NCBI GenBank assembly: GCA_013398955.1
Contig: VWPU01014813.1
Coordinates: 1 to 64,000 of the forward strand
Source of the DNA: Callaeas wilsoni
Taxonomy: Eukaryota; Chordata; Aves; Passeriformes; Callaeidae
Direction of reading: 5' to 3'
Length of the DNA stretch: 64,000 nucleotides
The notes beneath the pieces were generated by a model. The model worked only from the letters and a program-made list of their open reading frames with translations. It did not search any database and had not been told where the DNA came from. A program made the translations under genes and the position numbers. Each line of letters opens with the position of its first letter. The first letter of the stretch is position 1. This document shows positions 11,534 to 25,000 of the stretch, piece by piece.

Positions 11534-14500
11534 TAACATGCTGTGTTTTTAAGATGTTAAGATGTTTTTAACGTGCTGATGACTGACAAAAGTCACTAAA
11601 AGCAAGAAATCCTCTTTGGTGTCTGATGGACTGATGTCAAAGTAGACGATTAATGATTTTAACAGTATTTTACAAAGTGTATTCTCTAGAGTGCAAAGTA
11701 TTTTACACCTTCAAATAAGCCCACACCCTGGCAAGTATAACTTAATTTGCGGTAGATCCTGAAGGTGGGTGATACAAACCATGATGTCTAATGTAATATG
11801 AAATTATTACACATACAGCGCAGATTTGTCTTTCTGTATAACATGCTTTTTTATCCTGTAGGTAGATCTTCAGCTGTGAGAAACTTTAAAAGCAGAGAGA
11901 AATGATCCTGTTGCAAAAATGCGGTTAATGCCCAAATCGTGGAACAGTACGGGTTTCAAAATAGTTGTATAAGCTTTGAAATATAGCAAAATACACCAAT
12001 GTTGAAACAAATGCAGGCCTTTCAGTGAACATCTGAGCATCTGTTTGAAGCCTTAAAGGTGGTTGAATTATCTTTTTTGAAACATTACTTTGGCCTTTAG
12101 GCAGATGTTACTTACGTCTGATAGTGAAATAGGGAGGAAATATTTGTGTGTAACAGTTATCTTAACATCCCCTCCATATAGAAGGTACTTGATTTATTAA
12201 ATAGTGCTAGATTTGGTCTGACTTGTGTCATATCCAACCCAACTGTCCATTTTAATTATGGTAGAAACAATGAATTACTAGAAATTGATTTTTAGGTAGG
12301 TATATTGAGGTCTTTTTTTAAAAAAAGAGGGAAGGGACAAAGTCATCAAAATAGTCTCATACTGAACAAAATTTTCAACGCTATAATCCATCATAGATTA
12401 TCAGGGAGTTGGTATAAAACTGTTTTTGAAAACCATTGCTGTATTTGTGGTAATAAAAGTCTCTTTTTGGCCACAGGCAGAAGACAAGGTCAAACCAGCA
12501 ACATTGGTTCTGATGTGCAGTATATTCTTAAACTGTAGAGTCAGGTCTCAGTATGGGTTGTGCATATTCTTGATTTGTCTTTTTTTTTGAGCTCCATATC
12601 CCTTTGATATTCTTGTTTAAAGTTCAGTTTGTTGTTCTCATTTTATAGTTCCAGCACACCTGGCAGCTGGAACTATAGTTCCTGTCCTGGCTGGCAGCAG
12701 GAATCTCGCTGGTGAGAGCAAACAAATGCTTTACAGAAATACCTGCCCACTGCAGAGAGTGGAGATAATATTTGAATTTTCACTTCTTTAAACTTTTGAA
12801 AAATGTATTATTTACCTGTAATAGTTTTGTAACAGGTGTAGAGCCTTTTACACAGAAATTACAAGGTGTGCTTGACCCAGCCTTCTTCCCTTCTGACAGT
12901 GTTTGCTAATTGGATTAAAGAATTTATTTCCGCATGTACTCCAAAAAACACTAGCTGTGTTTGAGTGCTGACCTTTTCTTGGGGTGTTGTAATGTAAGAG
13001 TAAGGATAGAGGTAACTTTTTTTATAAGTAATTTTTTTCATAATTGCCCGCACACCACCTCTCCTCCCCTCTGTGACAGGATGTTTTTGTAAAAGTGGTG
13101 CTGTCGTTCTGCTCTCAGATTGGTAGGCTTGGTGCAGTACTTATTTCATAGCATGTTACGTAGAAATTTCAACAGAAAAGTGATCTTTATAGTTTTGTAG
13201 CTTTTAAGTTTTGTTAACTCTTGATAAATTTTATATAGAGAGAGGCTTTTGATACTTCAGGGAGACTTGGCCCCAAGTATCATGTTTTAGTATGGGAATG
13301 TAACTGCCAGCACTAAAAATGAACGAAATTGAGGACTCCCTAATTGATCTTGTGGGATGTTGTATTAATGGACTAGAGATATGTTTTTATGCATAAATTG
13401 CTTTGTTTGTAAATTGGGCAAAGAAGTCCTTAAATGCTATAAATACTTATTTACCTGTAAAAGTTAAATGGGAGCTCTCTGAACTTCTTAATGGAAGGGT
13501 TTTGTGGGATTCACAGGTGGGATTCAGCTAAAGCTTCCTCAAGAGCTTTGACATGTACCTGCTGCCCTGCCCTGACAGAACATGGTGACTGAGGGCATAG
13601 AGGACAAAAAGCTTCATACAGATTAGTCGTGTCGCTAATGGGTATGTGCTGATGGAAAGGCTGATACATGTTGGGCGGAAATATGGTAATTTTGGGGTTT
13701 AGTTTGTCACAAGCCTGTATTTGCTTATTGGTGCTCAGGGCCATCATGTAGCATTTTAATATTTTTTAGAGCACTCTGTATCAGAAGTTACTGTTCTGAG
13801 GCGAAAGGTTAGAATGGCATTTTTGTGAAAATTGTTTTTGATCTCTTCTAACATTAGAGAAAAGCAACTTGAGCTAGGCTTTTCCCTCCTATGAGTCAGT
13901 AGCTCCAGTTCAGGACAAGGCTTTGAAGGTGACCTGTGAAGGTGACTAGTAGTTTGCTTGAAATAAGGTATTTTGAGATTAGTAAGTGGGCATCTCCTTA
14001 TCAAAATTAGTAGATTTGGCGATCAGAAATTAGCAGAGTGGCTCACCAGTAACCTGGAGGCTAGAGGTTATAAAGAGTGTATGAAAACGTGTTAGTTTTC
14101 GTAGATGGCACTGAGAAACAAGATCAGTACATCTCAGTCTCATTTACAGAATTTAGGTTTTCATTCTTCTGTCATCTCCTTTCAGAACACTTTGTTAAAA
14201 TGTGTCAAACTGTGTAGGGTGAGCTGTCAAAGACAATAGCATCCCTTGTTGAGCAGTCTGGGGAAGCACCACAACATCCGGGCTCACTCACATCCGAATT
14301 CTTCTGCTTGAAGTACTCTGCCTCACCGTGAAGGTTCTGAAAAATCCCTTCTTCAGTTGTGAGCGGAACAACTGTCCTGTAGGTGGGACACGAAGGAAGC
14401 AGATTGTGCTCTTCAGAATTAGGCTTTTATTGATGACTGACTCCCACGAAAATGTTGTGGAAAAGGAACTGGAGCAGAAAACACGGCATCGTCACTTGTG

Positions 14501-15742
14501 TTTTCAGCTGCTTGCCTTCCCTGTGAGGGGCCTTCTTTGCCTGCAGTAAATCTATCAAGATTAATCACTTCTGGTACGTGCAAGGCTCTTCAGGCTTCAG
14601 TGGAACCAGAAGGACCATACTGATGTCACTGCAGTGCTGCTTGGTTCAGGTTCTTACTGTGGAAGGGGAAGGCACTAGAAGAGAGCAGGAGAACCAAAAG
14701 AGATGCTGTGTTTGTTCATCCAACTGAGTAAACAGTGAGCAAGTCAGATAATTTATGTTGAGCGCTGCCTAAAGACATTAAGATAGTTTAGTTTTTTTGT
14801 ATTATTTTTGTTCTTAGGCATTGTGGAGACCACTTCATAATTCTGTTGCATTTCTTACTGCCATCCAAAAGTCCTTCTGTGCTGATCTGCTGAGCTTTAC
14901 AGGAAGTCGTTTTGGTACCTGGTGAACAGTTAGTGTGCTGTGCTGCTGCAAAGACGGGTTAGAGGGTTGTATCATGATCCCTGACAGTAAGCCATCAAAC
15001 TTGGTAGGGTCTGAAAAACAGCGGGGAGAGGAGAAGCAGAGGATTATCTGGAAAGCTATGAGAGATGGTATTGACCCCCAAGCTGCAAAGATAGACACTG
15101 TCATGGTCAACCAGGTTCTCTAAAAGAGCCCATATTTTGTATTTTTCACAAAAACAGCTTGCCTGTCTGCTACTTCTCACTAAACTGTGTTTTTTGTGGT
15201 TTTGGTGGGAGTTTTTTTGGGGGGCAGAGGGGATTGGGTATGTGTCTGAGCAGCTTCAGCATGCAAAAGTAAAAGAGGTGGGTAAAGGGAACTGAAGAAA
15301 GGAATGACAGGAGTGGTTTCCAAAAAGGCGGCAGAAAAGGGGAGGAAAATTACAAATCAGTTTAAAGTAAAGTGAGCAGAAACAGTCTTTCCTACGTAAC
15401 TCATTAACTTAAAAACAGTAGGAAAGTTTTTCAGTTGGTCATGAAGGATGTATGTATTCCATTCTGAAATCTCCCAGGCTGCTTGGTGGTGGCTAACTGG
15501 TGTGTCAGAGAGGGTGAATTCTTAGTAGTGGTTTGATAGTGTTTGAAGATGGCTAAGCATTAAGTTATAGCTGGAATATTTTGACTTATTAACATGCTCT
15601 AAAAACAAAGACTATTTCAGTGCTGTTCTCTGATTTAAAACAGCGAAAATTCCTAAAGTCTGAGGATTGTAAAGATTTTTTTTTTTCCTGAAGATCCTTT
15701 TTACTGGCATGAGTTGCTATTGCCAGGTATTTCTGCATCATT

Positions 15743-15780
15743 GATTTTGCTTAGCAAAATCTTACCAATTTAATTGGTAA
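15743..15780. repeat. Two adjacent perfect short inverted repeats
   Basis: GATTTTGC-TTA-GCAAAATC (15743-15761) is followed with no gap by TTACCAATT-T-AATTGGTAA (15762-15780). Each is 19 bases, with 8-bp and 9-bp perfect arms. The function is unknown. Confidence 0.85.
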
Positions 15781-15999
15781 AACCAAAATTCTTACAGTTT
15801 TATACCTCTTTGTGTGAAAACTGGCGAATGATGTCCTAATATGAATGACGTATTTGCATAACTACTTTTTGTCTTTGTAGAAAGATAAGATCTCATTTCT
15901 TGTTTGTTTTTTTTTTTTAGCCTTGATAACAGCACCAAAACTTCCCCTAAACAATTCCCCAAGCAGTGCAGGTGAATAAAGACTTAATGTGTCTGGAAA

Positions 16000-16178
16000 T
16001 CTGCAAAGTTGCTCAGAGAAATTGTGGCTGCCCCATCTGTGGAAGTGTTCCAGGCCAGACTGGACAGGGCTTGGAGCAACCTGAGACAGTGGAAGGTGTC
16101 CCTGCCCATGGCAGGAGTGGAATGGGATGGGCTTTAAAGATCCCTTCCAACACAAACCATTCTATGAATCTATGAAAT
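16000..16178 (+). mobile_element. CR1 LINE 3' fragment, sense
   Basis: It runs from AAAGTTGCTCAGAGAAATTG through GGACAGGGCTTGGAGCAACC and GGAAGGTGTCCCTGCCCATG to ACCATTCTATGAATCTATGA, a well-preserved CR1 terminus. About 180 bp. Confidence 0.92.
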
Positions 16179-16935
16179 TACTGTAACATGGGTGAGTAGT
16201 CAGAATTCAAATGTATTGTGCAGACAGTAAAATTCGAATATTGGAGCTGAACAGTACATACTGTTAATGTAACTTCTGTGTTTTCTGCTGTATGGAGAAT
16301 TATGTGTAAACATATTGCAGTCATCTCATAACTCTGTGGCAAGCTCTGTGTTAGGATTCTGTGGGATGCTTTAATGTCTCATGGGCGAAAGATGGTCTGA
16401 AACCTGCAGTTCTTGGACACAAATAGGAATCAGCCAAAAACCTCAGTGCAGTGCTTTGGTGATACTGGATGAGCAGTGTTACATCTCATGTTCTCGTCTT
16501 TACAGTGATTCTGGCTGCTTTGCTTGGAAGGAAAATGATGCCCATTTGCTTTAGTTCATAAAGCTGCAAACTGTAAAGGTAACCGGAGTCCTGCTATGTA
16601 TGGAAATGAAATTTTTGTTAGGTTTTAAAATGTTTTCAATATTTTCACGTGGTTGTGTTAAAGACTCAACCTAGCGACCAGATCTCACAAGACATTGTAA
16701 AATCATGTGCATGACCATCTAAAATTCTTACACTTTAAAGCAGTCGTTTTAAAAAACCCCACAGCTATATGTAATCTATATTATTCAAGTTGTCTGAGAC
16801 TCAGCCAGACTGTCATGGCAAGCATAGTTTTGGGAGGAGGGAGCCAGCTGTACTGGACAGATAAAATTCCAGCATTGGCAATTAAGTTGTGAGACCAGTA
16901 GGAGATATAATCCTGAAAGGAACTCTAATTACTTG

Positions 16936-16957
16936 TCTATAATTACGTAATTATAGA
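16936..16957. repeat. 22-bp perfect palindrome
   Basis: Self-complementary sequence centred on ACGT, with the 11-base half site TCTATAATTAC and its complement directly joined. The next outer pair (16935/16958) mismatches. Confidence 0.85.
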
Positions 16958-17370
16958 GAACATGACAAGCTTTTTCCCGAGTTCAACAGTACACATCTGT
17001 ACCTTGAGTTACGCTCAGGAGCTCATACATGGCATCTCTGTATTGCTGAATTGCTTTTAACTTTCTTTCAGAGGAAAAAATTACATTCCTGTAAGCATTG
17101 TTAATAATTAATACTAAAATCTTCTAGAAGAAACAGTAAACTTGGGATTTGTACCTACCCTTAGCAATTTGAGATTGGAATGAGTCCTGATGTGCGAAAC
17201 GAACTCCCTTGTGTTGCTCTAAAGCCCCTACTGCTGCATCATGGAGCCGAGTTCTGGGACTAAACAGATGCTGGGTTTAGTAGAGAATGACACTTGCAGA
17301 CCAGGCTGTGATTCTTTGGGGGTGTAATAATACTGAGTTAAACTAAATGAGTTGCTAAGAAGTTGCGTCT

Positions 17371-17450
17371 GTTTTTTGGTTTGGTTTGTTTTTTTGTTTG
17401 GGTTTTTTTTTGGTTTTGTTTGTTTTTTTTTTAGGTTTTTTTTTTTTTTG
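17371..17450 (+). repeat. T/G-rich low-complexity tract
   Basis: 80 bases of T runs broken by GG or G, ending in a run of 15 T and TTTGCAG. The end looks like a splice acceptor, but no conserved exon follows. Confidence 0.85.
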
Positions 17451-19539
17451 CAGAGGAGGGGATGGCAAATAAGGAGATTGTCTTTTTGTAGAGTTTTATT
17501 TTAATGAACCGTGCATTTATTTATTTAGCGTATTTCAAGGAAAAAGAAATTAGATTCCATTGGTAATTTACTGCTAGAGTAAGGACTGACTTTCCTGGAG
17601 TGAAAGGAGATTTCCTGTGATTTGGTGGTTCTTGGGGCTGTCCCACTTCAGCATGTGAGGAAGCAGAAGCTGTTTAACCTTGTGTTTTACAGTTTCTTTG
17701 GGATCCCCTGGAGCAGCCTTTCTGTGCAGTGGGGGCTGTTATGAAAGTCAAGTGTAGGGAAAATTGTGGATAGATAAAGAAATGTTTTAAATACTGCTTA
17801 AAGTGTACTGTTGTAAATCTATTCCAAGTACTGATATACCTTTTATATTATCTAATGACTTGAACCTCTACTGTCTTAACTAGCATACAGGCACAGAGGC
17901 AGTGCCTCTTAATCGAAAGCAGTGTGGACATTTAAGTGATTACATGTTTCATTTGAGTGATCTTTTCAGCTAAAGGCAGCTATTTCTAAAAGAAACATTT
18001 GATAGCATGTTTGAAAATTATTTAAGTTGGTGACTGCCATTTAATTTAATGTAATATTATTTAGTAGCAGCTGTCTTGGAGATGTGAGATCATGGCTAGC
18101 ATGTAATCAGCTAAGTTAAAGCATTGAGCTTAATCTGGTTACTGTTGTTAAAATGCCTGGAAATTAAATGTTGATTTTTTTTTCTATTTTAAATTATTTT
18201 TAGACATTTTTCCTGTAGGATATTAATGAACTCTGAAGGAGAGACTTGTTTTCCTGGGTCACTTGATGGCTGGGGTTCCTCAGAAATGTCTCGCTTATTT
18301 GAAGCAGGGCCTGTGGTTCAGGTTGTAGGAGCTGAAGGGGCTCAGGCTGCATCATGAAGTCACTACAGAGCACTTCATCAAGCTTCGGGATAACACAGGT
18401 TCCTGATGGAAGGAGTTAGCTGTGTGTGTCTGTAAGTGTAGTCATCTACGGGAAGGATCAGTAGAACCTGCTGAGATTTTTACTTCAGAGGGGTGTAGTG
18501 AGTGTAATGTTCTTAGGAGAGGAAGGAAACCACCTGGAGTATAACAGAGACAAAAAAATCTGTGTGTTTGTTTGATCGCTCCAAGATTTGCTGGCTCTTG
18601 AATGAGTGGAAGTCAAAGCTCACCAAGTCCACTTATCTACAAATTACTACCAGGTATTTAAAGCTCAGCCTAGCAGGTGGATTATTTTGACAGGTCTGGA
18701 TGGCTTGATATTTATTTCATTTAGGGGAGAAAATAATCAGCTAGTGCCTTATTTTCTTGTCACTCTGGGGAAGGTCTGTGAAGTCAAACATGTTCTCTGC
18801 ATTTTGGAAGGAGCCAGCTGGAAGGCGTTAGGGCTGGAGGGCTCACAAGGGGCTCCATGGCTTGTCATGTTGCTTGGGAGCACGGCTGTGGCCGCGGAAC
18901 TGGGCCTATTCTTGGGCACTGTGATTTCACACTGACTCTGAAAACAGACAATAAAATTTTGCTAAGACTTGCTGATAAAGCCCTCTTTGTTTTGGATTTG
19001 TCGTAATGGTATTGAACCTGCTGGCATGCCATAGGAAATCTGGAAAGCAAGCATGACTCCTTTTCAAGAATGAGCTTTAAACCTGTTCCAGTTGCTGTCG
19101 TATTTCTGGGAAAGTGGTTTAGATGGGGGCCTTTGAGAGCTGCAGCAAGCCATAAGAGTAGCTTGTAAATAGAGAATATGGTGACTCATCTTAGGAGAAC
19201 AGGCTAAGGATTTTGGGCACTGTCAGTGCTCTGGCATGGAGAACTCAAGAGTTCCAGGTTAAGGTGGAGAGATTTGAAGGCAAGACTCCAGCTGCCTCTT
19301 GGTTCTGTTCACCATTAGTTGTTTGTCTTGGAGCAGGTGAGCTGGAAAACATGAGCAGAGAATGGGAACTTGAAGCAGACAGAGACTAGACTTGTCTTTT
19401 CTCCAAGAAATAAAGGTTTAAGTGTAGGGCCTTTAAGTCATTTAAAGGCACAGGGATAGGACTTGAGTCAAAATACAGGTCCAGGGCCAAGCGCATCATT
19501 GTTGGCTTTTGCAGCAGTTGAACATGTTGCAAACACATC

Positions 19540-19660
19540 AGGTTGGACAGGGCTTGGAGCAGCCTGGTCCAGTGTAAGGTGTCCCTGCCCATGTCCCTGC
19601 CAGGGGGTGGGACGGGTTGAGCTTTAAGGTCCCTTCCTACTCTGACTGTTCTGGGACTCT
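19540..19660 (+). mobile_element. Short CR1 LINE 3' fragment, sense
   Basis: CAGGTTGGACAGGGCTTGGA to GCTTTAAGGTCCCTTCC and a decayed TTCTGGGACTCTGAAG end. It contains a small internal duplication, GTCCCTGCCCAT then GTCCCTGCC. Confidence 0.88.
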
Positions 19661-21892
19661 GAAGCCAGGGGATGCAGAGCTGAGATGTCCATGTACATGC
19701 TGAATTTCTGTTCTTCTAATGGATGATCCAGTTTTCTCAGATATTACACCAATTGGTTTTTCTTCTACTTTATAGCTTTAGTTTTGATTGGCACTGTTTC
19801 AAGCGTAGAATACACTGATCGTGGAGATCTTTTCTTTGGGGTGGCAAAATTTGTGTTCAGATAAGATGCATTTATTCTGTTCTGTGAATGAGCATTCAAC
19901 CAAAGTTCTGGAAATCCTCTTAAACTGATGGCATTTTATAATTCTTTAATGCTTCTCCACAGAATTCCCTGGCACAAAGTTTCATTTTCATTCCAAGGCT
20001 ACTTCAGATTTCTCTTCCTGCAGGTAGTCCCTGTGACAAACATGGCTTTTTCAAGCACTCTAGACAGAGTCTTCAGAGCTTTTGCTAAGAGAGGTGTATA
20101 TGAGGTTATAAGGTTACTGCATCTCCGCTTTGGTCAGGTGTGAAAGGAGTTGGTGTAAACCCAACCGACCCTTTAAAAACAGAGCTCCCTGGGTGCATCT
20201 TGGTGGAGGTGCAACAAATTGTTTCAAGAGCAGAGGATCTCTGTTTGAGACAGTTGAAAGGAAGACAGAGTCAGTGCTCAGTTTCACTGTATCCTGTCTT
20301 TTAGAGCAAGTAACAGTGGTGGTGGAGGATGGAATACTGAAATGGAAGGGGAAGGAATGTGGAGTGTATATTTCCAACCTTTGAAGTCTCCTACAAATAA
20401 CATTTACAAAATAATCATCAATTTCCTTGTTTTTGTAGGATTTCACATTTTAAAGATCGCTTTATTACTTAATACATTTTATATTCTGCTCTGTAACTAT
20501 GCTGGCCCATTGTTGTTTCTGACATGTTTGATTACTATGCAGTTGCTCTAAATCTCAAATATGAATTCTTCAGAGAACTTCCACTATCGCTGCTAATGTT
20601 GCAGCTTTTTGTTGCATCTCTTTTTTGTTTTCAGTAAGCTTTCCTCATATTTATACAGTTCTTTATTAATATTAACTGCTATTAGAATTGTCTTTTCTGG
20701 AAGTAATTGGTGCTGTGAAGTTGATGAGTTTAGGAGTGTCAGTACAGTTGTGATTCTTGTATCTGATACCTCGCATCTGTATCTTTGTAGAAACCAAGGG
20801 AAGAGTTGCTGCTTCCTAGTACCGTAACAGCTTCTGATACAGCTGTGCCTGTTCTTATGTCTTATGCCAGCTCAGGAGTGAGTATTTAGGTTACAGTAAA
20901 TGCTGCACAACACTTTTATCTTGACGGGGATGCCTTTTTTTCATACAGACTTTTGAACCTATCAGTCACAGTTATTTTGTCCCAAAAGGTGGAAGTTTAT
21001 TGAAGTTGATTCCCTGGAAAGATTTGGAGTGCTTGGGATCATACCTGGCACATAGTCGATAGCATTGTGGTGGTTTTCTTTCTTTAATTAAATTTTTTAT
21101 AAAGATGAGAAGCGGCATGAAGAATTTAAAGTGTCTCCTTCTTCACACAGATCAAGTACAACACATGTAGTAAGAGGGTTTGGAGTGCCAGCCTCTGCAG
21201 TTTTCCATCATAAAGCAGTTGTATTTCTGATGTTCATTTTATGGCTCTTTCTCATTGAAGTAGTTGCCTGGAAGGAACCACGTTATTTTACAGAGGTCAG
21301 GAGATTCATGTGTGGTCAGTAGTACCTTTGCTTTCTTGATAACAGCATGGTAAGAGCTGTGCTTACTCTGGAAAGGCAGGAACTTTAAAGGTGTAGATCA
21401 TTGGTGGCATGCAGGAATTACCTGCATCTTTACAGAAGCAGTAATTTTTTATCTGTGCATGTTCAGTTTGAAAACGTATTTCTGAATAGTATGTCAGCTT
21501 GACACCCCCGTTAAAATCGTGAATTCTATGTAGTTTTCCCCACCGCCAGCAGCCTTGGTACTGATGAAACTGTGCTGCAGTGTCCCTGCTGAGTGTAATT
21601 TAGTAAAATACAAGTGAGATGATGACTGAAGTAATAGCACAGAAACTTGTATCTTTCTTGGCCAAAGATGGTATTGTCCAAAGTTTGTTGAAAGGATATC
21701 TTCCTAATATATTCCTATGCGCCTCATTCCTACATCTCAGTAATTTTTGAAGGAGATGATCTAAAGCTTTACTGGTGGCTAACTCAGGGTCTGCATATTC
21801 CTTATTTGTACAAAAGACTTAAAATGTTTCTTTCTTCTTCTTTTTTCCTCGAAGAAATGAAAATTTAGAAAGACATTTGCCAAATAAAGAAG

Positions 21893-22032
21893 ATGGGAGC
21901 AAATAGCAGCAGCATCAGTGAGCTTCCAGAAAATGAGTACCTACAGAAACTGTCAGGATCAGAGCCCATCTCCGAGAATGACCCGTTCTGGAATCAGCTT
22001 CTGTCTTTTAGCTTCACCACTCCAACCAACAG
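21893..22032 (+). CDS. DYM: DYM exon 2, coding part with start codon
   Basis: ATG at 21893-21895 has A at -3 and G at +4, a strong context. It gives 46 codons from [16 protein letters not shown] to FSFTTPTN, then AG of a split Ser codon before the donor GTAAGA. The acceptor is probably GAAG at 21851-21854 after a long pyrimidine tract. With that acceptor a tiny upstream frame, ATG AAA ATT TAG (21857-21868), precedes the real start; use of the TTTAG at 21864-21868 as acceptor would remove it. Confidence 0.95.
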
Positions 22033-25000
22033 GTAAGAGGGTGTTGAAGAGCTAACTTTGATAATATGTTTATAGAAGTGACCAGTCTGAAAGCAAATGA
22101 GTGGTTATGTTAATTATTCCTCTTTTAGGTAACAGAGGAGTAAATTCCTGTGTAAAATACGTTGTTGTTTCTAAGTTTGGAGACGTTTTCCACCACCTCT
22201 TCCATTCCTGTGGGTTTCTTTCTTCTTCGTAATAGCTGTAATTGCTATTCATTCTCCTGGTAAAGATCAGAAATAGGGTCTGTAGTGTTAGGGGGAAACT
22301 TTTTTCTTTTCCTTGTTGTTTTAGGAAGCTTTCTTTTGCTTTGGTATATCCTTTGGGTTGACTGGATTTGCTGAAGATTCCAACATTTGAAGTTTCCTCT
22401 CAACTTAGAGTGAATTGTACTTCTTGCATGATTTAATTGTAGGCTAGCTTTTGAGTTGCTTAGTCTGTATGGCTTTTTTTCACTCTCTTTGCATTTTAAA
22501 AAGAAAATTGGTGCGTATTCTCCATAAAGATATTTCTAAATACCTAGAATTCAAGCTTTGAATCCCTTTTCATTCCAGAAAGTGGTGTGGGTATAAATAA
22601 AATCCGTGTTTTTTAGAGGATCTGTAGCACATCTCCAGAAACAGAAAATTTAAGTTCTTGTAACTTCTGTTAACCCAACTCCATTGCTAAATTCCTTAGT
22701 CTGTATGTTAATTATCAGTCTTACCAGAGCAATCTGATATTAATACCTTCAGGTGTTACTTAAACTATTTTTACAGTTTTCAATGTAAAACTGGTGCTTT
22801 TCTGTAAGTGAAAGTTCAGGCAACTGGAATGGAAAATTGTTGAGGTAAATAACTGGGAGGCATTTACTAGGTGCTATTTTTGCAAAGAGTGAGGAGGAGG
22901 AAGTTTTGGCTTCTGCCTGGAGAGAATAGCCAGAGGTTAGGAAAAAGGGACGGTGTTGTGGAGGGCTGTAAAGCTGGTGAAGGGCGGTATGGAATTGGGA
23001 GTGTGTGAGCGAGCAGTTGTTTTTCCTCTAAGATCCCTGAAGAGAAGAATTATTTACAGCCCATGACTAATAAGATTGACAGTATTCTCAGAACTTACAT
23101 AGTACTCTGTTGTTTGGGTTTTTTTAAGGGAGAATAATATAAAACCCCGCGAATTTCTTGTGGTTGTTCTATTTTTCTTCTTTCCCTTATGAAAGTTAAG
23201 GAGTTTTTCTTAGCTTGCTTTTTTATGCCTGTTTCATGGAATTCAGATCCAGTGCAGAGTAAATTTGCTAAAAAAAACCCCCAAATCAGCAAAGCAAAAA
23301 CCTAACCAAACAAAAAAAACCTCAAGCAAGAAACATAATTAAAAAACCAGGCAGACCAATAAAATGATCCAAACACAGGTTGAAAGCTTTAATTAGCTGA
23401 ACACCAGATGGTGCTCTTGCCTGGCAGCTAGAGGAGAAATATTTTTAGAGGCATCTTTTCTGCAGCTTAGTGGAATGGAAGGAAGCAGAGATTTCCCATT
23501 TAGCTGCATCTACCTGAGACAACCATTGGCAAGTGAAATCGGACGATGTTGGCTGCACTGCACCCTCAGCATTTGTCTGTATCAGATAACCTTGCCTGCA
23601 GGAATGGAACAATAGAGGTCAATGTCAATTTCTGAGATTGAAATCTTCCAAATTATCAAGTTAGCTCTGTTTTTAATGAGCCTTAAGTGTCAGGAGCAAG
23701 ATGCTTGTTTGTGATTTGTGGAGAGGAGCCAGTTTTCACCTATTATGGAGGACACAGTTTTGCACTTTTCTTCTCTTTTTAAATTCACTTTTTCCAGTTG
23801 TCTGTTGCAAAACAAGTGACTGTTTGCAAGCATTATTGGGAGCTGTATAAGTGTTTTGTGTTGTTTTTTTCTGGAAGCAGTTGGTGCTACTTTAGAGTAA
23901 AAGATCTGTTTCTTAAAGTTTTTGCAAAGATGGGACTGATGTGATCCCCAGGGAGAAGAGAGCTGGCTTCTCTGGATGCTGCTTTGGACATAATTCTGTT
24001 CTACGTATGTCAGTACCATAGGGCAGGAGGCAGAGAAAAACATTAGAAGAGAAGGTGATAGAAAAATTCACGTTGGTAGGAAAAGCAATCAACCAAACCA
24101 AAATTATCCAGGCAAAAACCAGCAAGGTGGGGAAGTGATGAAGCTGGAGTAGGTTTACTCCTTTCAGCAACAGGTGCTTGATGAATTCACCTTGTTGTCA
24201 AGAAGCCTTGGCCATAGCAAGGAAACAGTATCTGCAAGGAAGGCTTCCAAGGGAATTCTGTATCAGTGTGTGTAAGAAAGTTTGTGGGGTTTTTAATGCT
24301 TTTCCATGTATGCTTTTTCTAGTTAAGAGCTTGTGAGTAGTGCTTTGCTTTGCAGAAGCTGTTCCAAGTTAGTCCAGGTACTGTAGATCCCGGGTGTCAA
24401 ACAGAGCTGGATCTTCTGTGGAACAGTAGTCTTTGTGCCTTGACTTGAGAGATGGGCAATTGCTGTCTTTCTGCTCTGAGAAACATGAAGGCATGATACC
24501 AGATCTTAAAATAGCACCACTTTCTGTGCTCTGCTGTCTTCATTTTCTTATGCTTTGTGTGTCTTGGCACTTTGTATTTCTTTCTTTGTCCTTACATCAC
24601 TTTTCTCTCTTTCCCCTTTTAGTTTGGTTGATGTCTTCCTCTTTTTATCTATGTCTCATATTCGTGGTCCTCTCTTTTGGTTTCTTTTCTGACCTCCACC
24701 TGACTGAAAGTGTTACTCTCTCTTTTCCTGGTTCCATGTGAAATTGTTTAGCATTGCTCATTTCCTTAGCCATGCCTTCTTTACTGGGTTTTATTTTTAC
24801 AATTCTGTTGACTTTTTGGTCTGTTTCTCTAAAGAACACAAGGTAGTTTTCTGTATGGAATAAAGTTTGCCAAATACCAGTGCTGCTGACTGCAAAGTTG
24901 CTGTATCTCTGTCAGCAACATTGATACAAGATGCTCTTGCCCTTTCACTATCTCTTCCAGTGTTTACTTTGTTCTTCTGTGGGTGTAATCAGGAACTAAT

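Larger units (their letters stand above)
9866..21854 (+). other. DYM: DYM intron 1
   Basis: About 12 kb. The first 200 bp are CpG-rich, then come a degenerate GC-rich minisatellite (10073-10315), a TTTG run, CR1 fragments at 11291, 16000 and 19540, a T/G-rich tract (17371-17450), two adjacent hairpins (15743-15780) and a 22-bp palindrome (16936-16957). Most of the rest is AT-rich unique sequence. The longer open frames (14835-15110 minus, 18606-18935 plus, 20114-20446 minus) show no domain I recognise. Confidence 0.7.

Noticed and set aside
14835..15123. Overlapping ORFs on both strands in DYM intron 1 (for example ...IWKAMRDGIDPQAAKIDTV)
   Set aside because: The peptides look non-repetitive but match nothing I recognise; there are no splice sites or other exons nearby. 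Possibly a relic, not supportable as a gene.
17371..17456. T-rich tract ending TTTGCAG, considered as a splice acceptor for an extra DYM exon
   Set aside because: No dymeclin-like coding sequence follows, and the coding frame from exon 2 onward is complete without it.
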